From an uncultured Lachnospiraceae bacterium (lineage in GTDB: Bacteria; Bacillota_A; Clostridia; Lachnospirales; Lachnospiraceae), in the NCBI GenBank assembly GCA_910577835.1, contig CAJTOU010000002.1, positions 21,185 through 85,184 of the forward strand: 64,000 bases of DNA, read 5' to 3'. Of this stretch, positions 1 to 7,566 are shown piece after piece. Positions within the stretch are counted from its first letter, which is position 1. Each line of letters starts with the position of its first letter. The translations under genes and the position numbers were made by a program. The notes beneath the pieces are model-generated. The model saw only the letters and a program-made list of their open reading frames with translations. It was not told where the DNA came from and searched no databases.

Positions 1-222
1 GAGAAAGCGATGTGTCAGGAAATAGCAAAACATTTTCGCAAGGTAAGTGGTATTGTAGAAGAAATGATGTCTCTGATAGGTGATTGGAACAATATGGAAA
101 ATATGTTGGAAAACTTTGCAAGCAAATCTGTCAGGGAAAAAATTGGAAAACTGATTGACACTGCGAAGTTCGAAGATACTATGGCATATGAACAGATAAA
201 ATTATTATTTAATAACATTTAA
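1..222 (+). CDS. C-terminal end of an unidentified protein (partial)
   Basis: The frame is open from base 1 through a TAA at 220-222, so this is probably the 3' end of a gene that starts outside the window. An internal ATG at 10 gives 70 codons but has no clear ribosome binding site. The visible residues are a mostly helical, charged tail without a motif I recognise. A strong terminator follows at once, which supports a real gene end. Function unknown. Confidence 0.5.
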   Translation, partial: EKAMCQEIAKHFRKVSGIVEEMMSLIGDWNNMENMLENFASKSVREKIGKLIDTAKFEDTMAYEQIKLLFNNI

Positions 223-290
223 AAAATATAACAGGGAAGGTGTAGAGAGTGTAAAAATAAACTCGCTGCACCTTTCCTGTTATATTTTTA
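221..290 (+). terminator. Strong hairpin terminator
   Basis: A roughly 20 bp near-perfect inverted repeat (arms about 222-241 and 269-289, one G-U pair) lies right after the stop codon of the partial gene. The arms start in an A-run and end in a T-run, so it could stop transcription from either side. Confidence 0.85.
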
Positions 291-393
291 TAGAAAGCTT
301 TTGCTGTATTTTCACTTGTAAAGCAAAACAGCTGTGACAGAGAGACTTTTTACAAATGATTGGATTGATTTTAAAGAAAGAAAACTGGATTTT

Positions 394-414
394 GCAACTT
401 TAAGTTGCGTTTTT
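394..414 (+). terminator. Short hairpin with T-run
   Basis: GCAACTT and AAGTTGC form a 7 bp stem (394-400 and 402-408) followed by GTTTTT. No gene ends just before it, so it may be an attenuator-like or leftover terminator upstream of the gene at 499. I see nothing else in the stretch between the first gene and 499. Confidence 0.4.
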
Positions 415-498
415 ATGAAAAAGAGAACTGGTAAGGTGGTAGAAATACGTTCACTAATTATTTATAATAAGCCTATCAATGATAAAGGAGGTGAATAA

Positions 499-1479
499 AT
501 GGGAAGTAAAATGGTTCAAGAGGCTATGTACATGAGCAGCTTTAAAGAAACTTTTCCAAAAACTCACAGACCAGAGATTGATGAGTTAGAAAGGTTTTGG
601 GATAATGGTGTGGAAATTTTGTTTCACGATTTTGCAGAATATATACTGCAAAATTATGATTTAAGGTTTGGAATCGCGCTATGGACTGAAAAAAACGGAT
701 GGACATATCGTATTGGAAAATCAGGTGTATATCTTATAAAAGGAATACGAATAGAGAAAAATGGATTTACAGTAGATGAAATTTTTGTAAACGACCAAAA
801 AAGCTATGCCATGAGCCTGGAACATGTAAGGAATATTTATGAGCAGCATAAATATGAGTTTCACAAGAAAATTTCAGAAGTAAATGCAAGACAGGCTCAG
901 AGAAACAAGGCACGGGTGATAAGAGAACGTAAGGAGCTTCTTGCTCTTCAGGATAAGATTATTCCAGAAAAATACAATGTGTTTCACTGGCCGCCTAAAA
1001 TAGATATATATAAACTGAAAAAATTGTATATATTGGATGCGAAAGGAATTCAGGATGAGCTGCTTGTAAATGAGATTGGTCTAACGCTATATCTGCGCTG
1101 TAAATATGGAAAAGAAGATGTGGAACGTATGGATAAATTTATTATCCGATGCCATAACTGTGAAAAAGATATTGGCGGACAAGGCGATTTCAGGCAATGC
1201 AGGTGTGGATATCAGTATTCTTATAGAGAATATCGAAGGAGCTTTCGAAGAAATAATATGCCTACTGGTTCAGTGGCAAAAATCTTTGATACTTTTATTG
1301 TAGAATGGGAAAAGGCAAAAGAGTATAGTGAAAAAATGATTTTGATAGATAGATTATTACATGAGTTTCACTTGTCTTTAATTTCAGGAGCAAGACATCG
1401 GCCTGTAGCCATGAATTTTATAGACGGAACACGGGCAAATGTAGACAAAATTATTGATGAACTGGCAAAGAGGGAATAG
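499..1479 (+). CDS. Hypothetical protein with CxxC...CxC zinc-ribbon-like cluster
   Basis: A 326-residue soluble protein. The start is fixed by a strong AAGGAGGTG site just upstream. Cys218, Cys221, Cys234 and Cys236 form a compact CxxC...CxC cluster followed by a basic, aromatic segment, which suggests a zinc ribbon. Residues around 120-160 are rich in Lys, Arg and Glu and look helical or coiled. A C-terminal HEFH segment (about 288-291) precedes a hydrophobic tail with an RPVAMN run, a pattern I associate with uncharacterised Firmicutes proteins but cannot name. There is no signal peptide or membrane segment. It could be a nucleic-acid-binding protein, but that is inference from the zinc ribbon alone. 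Confidence 0.6.
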   Translation: MGSKMVQEAMYMSSFKETFPKTHRPEIDELERFWDNGVEILFHDFAEYILQNYDLRFGIALWTEKNGWTYRIGKSGVYLIKGIRIEKNGFTVDEIFVNDQKSYAMSLEHVRNIYEQHKYEFHKKISEVNARQAQRNKARVIRERKELLALQDKIIPEKYNVFHWPPKIDIYKLKKLYILDAKGIQDELLVNEIGLTLYLRCKYGKEDVERMDKFIIRCHNCEKDIGGQGDFRQCRCGYQYSYREYRRSFRRNNMPTGSVAKIFDTFIVEWEKAKEYSEKMILIDRLLHEFHLSLISGARHRPVAMNFIDGTRANVDKIIDELAKRE

Positions 1480-1554
1480 GCGTGATTTCGTAATTGTATA
1501 CCCCAAAATATGAATTTGAAAAAATATTGAGCTATAAGGAATGGAGGAAATAGA

Positions 1555-2004
1555 ATGGAACTGATTAGAGCAAAGGAAGGGGATATAAAGGAGCTGGTTA
1601 GAATATCTAAAGAAGCATTTGACAGTGATGTGCTGGTTGGAGCAACAGAGGCAGGCGGTCCTCCGAAATATGATAATGTAGACTGGCATATTAAAATGAT
1701 GAAGGAAGGACATTTGTTTACGGCATTTCAGAATGGTAAAATCGTGGGTGGAATCATTATTTTTCTGGATGAAAATAATAGTTGGTTTATGTATATTGGC
1801 AGAATTTTTGTTGACCCTTCGGAGTTTCGAAAGGGATATGGAATTGCCATAATGGAAGAAATAGAAAAAATATATCCTGATGTTTCCACGTGGATGTTAG
1901 ATACTCCAATGTGGAATGTGCGAACAAACAGCTTTTATAAAAAACTTGGATACTGTGAAAAGAAAAGAGAACACGGGACTGTTTATTATGAGAAGAGAAG
2001 ATAA
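1555..2004 (+). CDS. GNAT family N-acetyltransferase
   Basis: A 149-residue single-domain protein with the GNAT fold. It has an N-terminal strand with RAKEGDIKEL, a central strand pair reading GRIFVDP, and the acetyl-CoA loop RKGYG followed by a helix. The C-terminal NSFYKKLGY motif is the usual last helix and strand. It would transfer an acetyl group from acetyl-CoA to an amine on an unknown small molecule or protein. The start at 1555 is supported by a GGAGG site. It stands alone between the zinc-ribbon gene and the convergent SUKH gene. Confidence 0.88.
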   Translation: MELIRAKEGDIKELVRISKEAFDSDVLVGATEAGGPPKYDNVDWHIKMMKEGHLFTAFQNGKIVGGIIIFLDENNSWFMYIGRIFVDPSEFRKGYGIAIMEEIEKIYPDVSTWMLDTPMWNVRTNSFYKKLGYCEKKREHGTVYYEKRR

Positions 2005-2140
2005 AGCAGTTTGTCCTGAATTTTACCACTTTTAAATCAATTTTACAGGGAACGGCACAGAGACTGGAAACAGGTTCTATATTGCTGTGAAAATGCTGTT
2101 GCTGACGGAAAAAGTAACAACATTTTCATGATAAGAAAGC

Positions 2141-2168
2141 TGTTTTAGAACTTTGTTATATTCTAAAC
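2141..2168 (-). terminator. Possible terminator of the SUKH gene
   Basis: GTTTTAGAA and TTCTAAAC form an imperfect 8 bp stem between the two convergent genes. On the minus strand the stem is followed by a T-rich stretch. Weak. Confidence 0.3.
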
Positions 2169-2184
2169 AAATAAAAATGGCAGT

Positions 2185-2715
2185 TTATTCATACACATAA
2201 TCTTTGAAATAGTCAACTTCGTCCTGTTCATCTAACCACAGCTCAAACCACCCTAAAAAATCCTGCCGTTCACAGCAGGGCTGAACTCCTACATCTGTAA
2301 AATTCCAAACCTCGCCCCTGCATTTTCCGGTTACAATTAAATTATAACTCATGCCGCATCCCATGTCTGCCAGTTCAATTTCTCCTTGATAAACATTCGC
2401 TTCCATTTCCTGCTGAATAATATCTGCATCTCTGTCGTCCTCTTCCCAAAGCCAGAATTCTTCAAGCATAAAAGGATGGGATAAATCTTTTCGCTCTATA
2501 TCTTCTAATCGGTTGAGGCAACAGTCATCACAGCCGTTTCCAATATTTTTCAAAAATATGCGGTATGCTTCTGGAAGCTGAATGTTACAACTTTCTTCAA
2601 ATTCTATAATTGCTTCCTCTGAGAGACATTCCCCCATTTTAATATTATTCTCGATTACTTTTTGCTGTATGCGTTTAATCACGTTCTCATAATCTTTTGG
2701 CTTATAAATTGGCAT
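2185..2715 (-). CDS. SMI1/KNR4 (SUKH) family protein
   Basis: A 176-residue acidic protein. Residues around 30-60 match the SUKH core: a helix starting with SEEAIIEFEES, then the LPEAYRIFLKNIGNG motif that defines SMI1/KNR4 proteins. The C-terminal half holds a GKCRGEVWNF segment and a WFELWLDE helix, also usual for SUKH-1. In bacteria these proteins are commonly immunity proteins that neutralise toxin domains of competing strains. No toxin gene lies next to it, so it would be an orphan. A GGAGG site precedes the ATG. Confidence 0.85.
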   Translation of the reverse strand: MPIYKPKDYENVIKRIQQKVIENNIKMGECLSEEAIIEFEESCNIQLPEAYRIFLKNIGNGCDDCCLNRLEDIERKDLSHPFMLEEFWLWEEDDRDADIIQQEMEANVYQGEIELADMGCGMSYNLIVTGKCRGEVWNFTDVGVQPCCERQDFLGWFELWLDEQDEVDYFKDYVYE

Positions 2716-2888
2716 ATTTGCTCCTCCTTATAATTCAGTGTTTATCGTTTTTGATATAAATAAAAGTATAACAAGAAACTGGTGTTGAGGCAATCAAAAC
2801 ATCAAATTTTCTGATAATGTTATTGATTTACAAGACTGCCGGCAGTATAATAATATCTCAGCAGCTCTATTTACTTTTCAAAAAAGAG

Positions 2889-2934
2889 TGACAGATAAAT
2901 AACAGAATAAGTATAATATTTTTAACCTGTTATT
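2889..2934 (+). promoter_or_regulatory. Promoter of the MATE gene with overlapping inverted repeat
   Basis: TGACAG (2889-2894) and TATAAT (2912-2917) are spaced by 17 bp. An 8 bp perfect inverted repeat, AATAACAG (2898-2905) and CTGTTATT (2927-2934), brackets the -10 box and would suit a repressor. The regulator is unknown. Confidence 0.5.
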
Positions 2935-2999
2935 GAACCGGCCAATACAGACATTGCTGTATGTTATGCCACAGGTCGGGCAGTGGAATGGAGGCTTAT

Positions 3000-4337
3000 A
3001 TGAATCAGAATTTTATGAAGGAAAAACCAATATTTCCATTGGTTTTAAGTATGTCTTTGCCAATGGTTTTATCCATGCTGGTAAATTCATTATATAATAT
3101 TGTAGACAGTTATTTTATTGCCAAAATCAGTGAGGAGGCGATGACAGCGCTTTCTCTTGTGTATCCGGTTCAAATCTTGGTAAATTCGGTAGCTGTGGGA
3201 TTTGGAATAGGAATCAATGCTGTCGCTGCATATTATCTGGGCGCACAGCAAAAGGACAGGGCTGACAATGCAGTGTCACTGGGACTTTTATTTAGTATTC
3301 TGCATGGAGTTTTACTGACTGTTTTATGTCTTACGGGAATTTCTCATTTTCTTTCTGCTTTTACCGAGGACCAGACAATTATCAGATATGGCACGGATTA
3401 TTCCTATATTGTATTTTTATTTTCACTTCCTCTTATGGCAGGAATTACATTTGAAAAAATATTTCAGGCGGAAGGACAGATGACAGTTTCCATGATAAGC
3501 ATGTTATGCGGATGTATAATAAATATTATTCTGGACCCTGTAATGATATTTGGAGCTGGATTTATTCCGGCAATGGGAATTAAAGGAGCCGCAGCAGCAA
3601 CAGGAATCGGTCAGGTAGTTTCACTTATTATTTATCTTGTTATTTATTTCAAAAAACCTCTTCCGTTAAAACTCAGATTTAAAAGGCATATGATAGATGG
3701 AAAACTGTGTCGGCAAATATATGCAGTTGGAATTCCGGCGGCGTTTAATATGGCGCTTCCTTCTGTTTTGATTACCGTTTTAAATGGAATACTTGCATCT
3801 TTTTCACAGATATATGTACTTGTACTTGGAATTTATTTTAAGCTTCAGACATTTATCTATCTGACTGCGAACGGAATTGTACAGGGAATACGTCCGATAA
3901 TTGGATATAATTACGGCGCAGGAGAATATGGAAGAGTTCGGAAAATATTTCAGGCGGCGCTTGCATTGACTGGCGTTGTAATGGCGGTTGGCATGGTGAT
4001 TTGTCTGACTTGTGCAAATCATTTAATGGAATTATTTACAGAGAATACAGAAACCATACAGACAGGTCAGACGGCGCTTCGAATTATCAGTATGGGATTT
4101 ATTGTTTCCTCTGTGTCAGTTATTGCCTGCGGGGCTTTGGAAGGGCTTGGAAAAGGGCTTCCATCGCTGATGATTTCACTGATGAGATATATAGTGATTA
4201 TTATTCCGGCTGCGTTTTTGTTAAGCAGAATATTTGGTGCTGTGGGTGTATGGCATGCATTTTGGGCAGCAGAAGGGATAACGGCTGTGGCAGCTTTGAT
4301 TATTTATAAAAAAACCGTGTTGGACGCTGGGAAATAA
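3000..4337 (+). CDS. MATE family multidrug/Na+ antiporter
   Basis: A membrane protein of 446 residues from the ATG at 3000, chosen because GGAGG lies 6 bases upstream. An in-frame ATG at 2988 and a further open stretch to 2961 lack such a site. About 12 hydrophobic helices form the two six-helix halves of MATE transporters. The LPMVLSMLVNSLYNIVDSYF opening and the IRPIIGYNYGAG motif in the second half are hallmarks of the family. MATE proteins export cationic drugs or metabolites in exchange for Na+ or H+. The substrate cannot be told from sequence. It is a single gene with its own promoter and a terminator-like hairpin after it. Confidence 0.92.
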   Translation: MNQNFMKEKPIFPLVLSMSLPMVLSMLVNSLYNIVDSYFIAKISEEAMTALSLVYPVQILVNSVAVGFGIGINAVAAYYLGAQQKDRADNAVSLGLLFSILHGVLLTVLCLTGISHFLSAFTEDQTIIRYGTDYSYIVFLFSLPLMAGITFEKIFQAEGQMTVSMISMLCGCIINIILDPVMIFGAGFIPAMGIKGAAAATGIGQVVSLIIYLVIYFKKPLPLKLRFKRHMIDGKLCRQIYAVGIPAAFNMALPSVLITVLNGILASFSQIYVLVLGIYFKLQTFIYLTANGIVQGIRPIIGYNYGAGEYGRVRKIFQAALALTGVVMAVGMVICLTCANHLMELFTENTETIQTGQTALRIISMGFIVSSVSVIACGALEGLGKGLPSLMISLMRYIVIIIPAAFLLSRIFGAVGVWHAFWAAEGITAVAALIIYKKTVLDAGK

Positions 4338-4350
4338 GTTGATAAGCAGA

Positions 4351-4387
4351 AAGCCTGAAAGTTTATATAAAAACCTTCAGGCCTGTT
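4351..4387. terminator. Hairpin between convergent genes
   Basis: GCCTGAA and TTCAGGC pair across an A/T-rich loop (stem arms 4353-4359 and 4376-4382). It sits between the MATE gene and the convergent lipoprotein gene and could serve both. Confidence 0.55.
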
Positions 4388-4474
4388 TATGCAATTAAAC
4401 TGTTGGCAAAAAATTTCAGATTTGAAAATGAAAAAATACAGTTCTGCTTTGGACGGCATTTTATATCTGAAAAA

Positions 4475-4960
4475 TTATTTAGATTGAAATGTAATCTTTA
4501 TATTTCTCTTTCCAAGTGCATCTTCAAGTTCTTCGCTGTTGTCAATGCGCCCAAGCGGTGTATAGCTGTACGAAGTAGAAAAATTTTTATAAAACAGTAC
4601 CAGACAATTATCACCATACAGCATTAAATCTCCAGTATGAATATGAGATGGCCTGCTTGAATCTGTGGGCAGGCTTTCTGACAGATAATAATATTTTTCA
4701 TTGCCATTTAATTCACTCATATCCAATGTTATAGGAAGCTGATGAAGAAAAGCCCTTGCTGTTTCATTGTCATACAAAAAAGCAGAAAAAGTCTGATTTC
4801 CAACAATAATTTCAATATCAAGCATATTATTGTCCTCCTTATTTTCTAAAGTATTATTTTCTGAAGTATTACTTTTCGAAGTATTATTTTCCAAAGTACC
4901 ACAGGCATTTATAGAATACAGCAGAATAAGAGAAAAGAGAAGGCAGATTACTCGTTTCAT
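4475..4960 (-). CDS. Cyclophilin-like fold lipoprotein
   Basis: A 161-residue protein with a lipoprotein signal peptide: Lys/Arg start, hydrophobic stretch, and a lipobox ending in NACG with Cys20. A Ser/Asn/Thr/Glu-rich linker follows (about 23-45). The remaining 110 residues match the small cyclophilin-like domain found in Clostridial secreted proteins. It has the FSAFLYDNETARAFL segment and a final strand pair containing YTPLGRIDN. These domains resemble cyclophilins but usually lack prolyl-isomerase residues, and their role is unsettled. It is the last gene of the minus-strand operon starting near 7.4 kb and a paralogue of the operon's first gene. Confidence 0.82.
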   Translation of the reverse strand: MKRVICLLFSLILLYSINACGTLENNTSKSNTSENNTLENKEDNNMLDIEIIVGNQTFSAFLYDNETARAFLHQLPITLDMSELNGNEKYYYLSESLPTDSSRPSHIHTGDLMLYGDNCLVLFYKNFSTSYSYTPLGRIDNSEELEDALGKRNIKITFQSK

Positions 4961-5036
4961 TGTATCCTCCTTTTTGTAATTCCTGTTCTTTTGAAAAATC
5001 TGAATTTTTTATCGGTCAGAGTGATAAACAGTTCTG

Positions 5037-5654
5037 TTAAAACTGTAAAAAGATTTTCAAAAAAACGATGGTTGCAAATAAAATTAATAGTGCTCCAAAA
5101 ATTTTATTTATATAATATAGATTGTAATTTTGTGTTTTTTTTCTGATAATACAGACAGCAGCCGACAGTCCGCTCCACCAGATATAAGTTCCAATAAATA
5201 CCCCGCAGACAAGCTGTATTCCCTGGAAAATTCCGCTTTCACCAGAAATTCCAAAATAGGAAAAGGCAAACAAAAATGTCAGAATAGCCGCTGGATTTGT
5301 AATACCTACCACAAAGGAAGAAAGAAACATTTTAATTCCATATACAGTTCCAGCTTGCAGTGTATTCGTTTTTGAACTGCCAAGTATCAGCCGGATTCCC
5401 ATAATCAAAACAAATGTACCTCCTGAAATATTAATAAGCATTTGATATTTAAACAGAAAATCCGAAATAAATGTCAGTCCAAACACTCCAACACAGGCAT
5501 ACAGACAATCGGCAACAGAAGAACCCAGTCCTGTCATAAGTCCGGCCTGAAAACCATAACGAAAGGTTCTCTGCACAGTCATTGTGCCTACTGCTCCGAC
5601 CGGCATACCAAAAATCAGCCCGATTAAAATTCCTTTGATTAGATAGCTTTCCAT
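5037..5654 (-). CDS. LysE family translocator
   Basis: A 205-residue membrane protein with about six hydrophobic segments. The N-terminal GMPVGAVGTMTVQRTFRYGFQ stretch and the central NPAAILTFLFAFS segment (around 115-130) are the signature blocks of the LysE/RhtB superfamily. These proteins export amino acids or related small molecules. The substrate here is unknown. It lies 22 bases after the DUF3737 gene on the same strand, so both are probably transcribed together. Confidence 0.9.
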   Translation of the reverse strand: MESYLIKGILIGLIFGMPVGAVGTMTVQRTFRYGFQAGLMTGLGSSVADCLYACVGVFGLTFISDFLFKYQMLINISGGTFVLIMGIRLILGSSKTNTLQAGTVYGIKMFLSSFVVGITNPAAILTFLFAFSYFGISGESGIFQGIQLVCGVFIGTYIWWSGLSAAVCIIRKKTQNYNLYYINKIFGALLILFATIVFLKIFLQF

Positions 5655-5676
5655 TTTATTATCCTGTTATCAGATT

Positions 5677-6528
5677 TTAAGCACAGCAGCAGTGGTTTGA
5701 CACAATGATTTCTCCCTTTGCTTCGTCAATATCCATAATAATTTCTTCGACTTTCGGTACATGAATATGACCAGACAAAGGATTTTTAATACTGATAATC
5801 GGAGCTGTAAGAACCGCTTCCACTTCGGAACGTTCAAAGCTTAAATCGGTTTCAATCATTTCACAGTCAATCAAACGAAGATTTTTACAGTAGCAAAGCG
5901 GCTGTGTGCCAATAATTTTACAGTTTTCAAAGGTCATATTTTCGCTGTACCATGCCAGATATTCACCCTTTACCACACTGTTTCTGACTGTAATATTTTT
6001 TCCATGCCAGAAAGCGTCCTTGGTATCAAAAATACAATTTTCAAATACGGAATCCGTGATATACTGGAAAGAATATTTTCCTTTCATGCGCACATTTTGA
6101 AAGTTTAAACGTTCAGAGCGCATCATAAAGTATTCGCTTTCAACAGTACAATCCTCCATTGTAATCCCGCATACTGACCAGCCAAATTCAGGTGATATTA
6201 CATCACAGCCCTGCATTGTCACATGGCTGCACTCACGAAGCGCCTTAATTCCATGAAGTTTAGTATCAGTGATAATAATATTATTTGAATACCACAAAGC
6301 TGCTCTGCAAAGCTCTGTCATTTCTGAGCCTGTAATTTTAAGCTCATCATCATGCCAGAACGGATAACGGAGGTTAAAAAGGCAATTTTCAACCACAATA
6401 GAGTTTCCTTCCTTAAAAGCGCTTTCTCCATCAGCAGGACCATCAAAGGAACAATCCTTTACAGTAAGATTTTTTGCATTATAAAGTGCTCTCTCTTCAT
6501 CAAATGTTTTATTTGCAATTATGTTCAT
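5677..6528 (-). CDS. DUF3737 family beta-helix protein
   Basis: A 283-residue soluble protein made of repeated short strands of the type FENCxF, VENCLF and MEDCTV. Asn, Cys and Asp recur about every 20-22 residues, as in a right-handed parallel beta-helix. The start MNIIANKTFDEERALY, the FWHDDELKITG block and the Cys-rich HCCCA end are those of DUF3737, common in gut Firmicutes. Its biochemical role is not known. The repeated Trp and His on successive coils (YPFWHD, DAFWHG, YLAWYS) could form a binding face. It is encoded in the middle of the lipoprotein-LysE operon. Confidence 0.9.
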   Translation of the reverse strand: MNIIANKTFDEERALYNAKNLTVKDCSFDGPADGESAFKEGNSIVVENCLFNLRYPFWHDDELKITGSEMTELCRAALWYSNNIIITDTKLHGIKALRECSHVTMQGCDVISPEFGWSVCGITMEDCTVESEYFMMRSERLNFQNVRMKGKYSFQYITDSVFENCIFDTKDAFWHGKNITVRNSVVKGEYLAWYSENMTFENCKIIGTQPLCYCKNLRLIDCEMIETDLSFERSEVEAVLTAPIISIKNPLSGHIHVPKVEEIIMDIDEAKGEIIVSNHCCCA

Positions 6529-6581
6529 AGCAGTCTCCTCTCATAAAAATTCGGCATATATTTCAGTTATATGTTTATATT

Positions 6582-6771
6582 TTATATATTTTTATTTTCT
6601 TTTTCGATTTGATAAATCAGATAATCCAGACAATCAATCTGCTTTTGTTCTTTATGAAGGTTATCCAGAAGTGTTCGTCTGTGTATTGCCAAAAGCTGTA
6701 ATAGTATCATGGTCACAGCCGGCATCCTTTAAATTTTGAATGATATGGTTTTCATCATTGTCATTATTCAT
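6582..6771 (-). pseudogene. Decayed small regulator-like gene
   Basis: From the ATG at 6771 the minus strand encodes MNNDNDENHIIQNLKDAGCD and then stops after 36 codons. The next frame carries the matching C-terminal part: HRRTLLDNLHKEQKQIDCLD followed by YLIYQIEKENKN, ending at 6582. Intact small proteins of this kind in Lachnospiraceae have about 15-20 more residues between the two halves. A deletion plus frameshift is therefore the simplest explanation. It fills the 280 bp gap between the first lipoprotein and DUF3737 genes. Confidence 0.65.
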
Positions 6772-6810
6772 TTTGATTTTCCTTTTTTCTATTTTCTCTT
6801 TTTATTAATT

Positions 6811-7416
6811 TTAACTAGCACTGTTAATCAGTACAATTTTATTTCCCCAACCCGTAAGCACAGGATTGTCTTTAACTGCACTCTGAAATTCCTCCGTAAA
6901 ATCAAAGTAACCCACTTTAGTATATTCATTAGTCACCTCTGCATCTCCATAAAAGAGAACAATGCGATTCGGGGCTGAATAATATACCTCGCCTGCTTTT
7001 TCTGAAGTTATGGTTTCAGGGCTGGAAGGAATATCATATCTGGAAGGAATATCATAATACTGCATTACTTCCCAGTTGTCATAATCATCATAGTGATAAA
7101 TCGGAAGTCTCCAGTCTGATGTTCCTACATGACGGGCAATTGCTGCGGCTGTTTCATTGTCATACAAATGCAGAGTAAACGGGGTGCCGTCGTCTCCAAA
7201 GCAGACTTCCAAAGAAGAAGCTCTGGATGTATTACTATTATCTGTGTTATTTCTGTTATCAGAACTTTGAGTACCAGAATTCTGATTTTCTGTTATGGAA
7301 GAATGATTATCTGCTTCCTGTTTATTATCTGAACTGCTGCATCCTGTCAGTGCAAGCGAAAGTACAAAGGTACAGGTAAGTATAAGAGATTTTGTTTTTA
7401 GGTTATTCTTTTTCAT
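6811..7416 (-). CDS. Cyclophilin-like fold lipoprotein
   Basis: A 201-residue lipoprotein. Its signal peptide ends in a LALTGC lipobox with Cys26. A low-complexity Ser/Asn/Asp/Thr linker covers about 27-65, and a cyclophilin-like domain follows (about 68-200). The FTLHLYDNETAAAIARHV block matches the same place in the shorter paralogue at 4475-4960. A segment reading SRYDIPSSP follows a near-copy of itself. It is the first gene of the operon 7416 to 4475 and sits directly behind the conserved promoter at 7486-7556. Extracytoplasmic ligand or redox roles are possible but not shown. Confidence 0.82.
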   Translation of the reverse strand: MKKNNLKTKSLILTCTFVLSLALTGCSSSDNKQEADNHSSITENQNSGTQSSDNRNNTDNSNTSRASSLEVCFGDDGTPFTLHLYDNETAAAIARHVGTSDWRLPIYHYDDYDNWEVMQYYDIPSRYDIPSSPETITSEKAGEVYYSAPNRIVLFYGDAEVTNEYTKVGYFDFTEEFQSAVKDNPVLTGWGNKIVLINSAS

Positions 7417-7485
7417 GTCTGTTCCTTTCCTGCGCTGATATTTCAGCGCAAATTAAATATTAAACTGATTTCTTAACCTTTTTAT

Positions 7486-7556
7486 ATTATAATATGCCTT
7501 TTAAAATATAGCAAATACTTATAATACATATATAGTTATAGCTTATAAGCATATCT
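7486..7556 (-). promoter_or_regulatory. LysR-type promoter of the lipoprotein/DUF3737 operon
   Basis: On the minus strand, TTGCTA (7514-7509) and TATAAT (7491-7486) are spaced by 17 bp. Upstream lies TATAAGTATTTG and an AT-rich stretch that aligns without gaps to the promoter at 13424-13494: 36 of 49 bases identical by hand count. The matching upstream stretch is the likely binding site of the LysR protein encoded at 13585. Confidence 0.65.
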
Positions 7557-7566
7557 AATGCTATTT

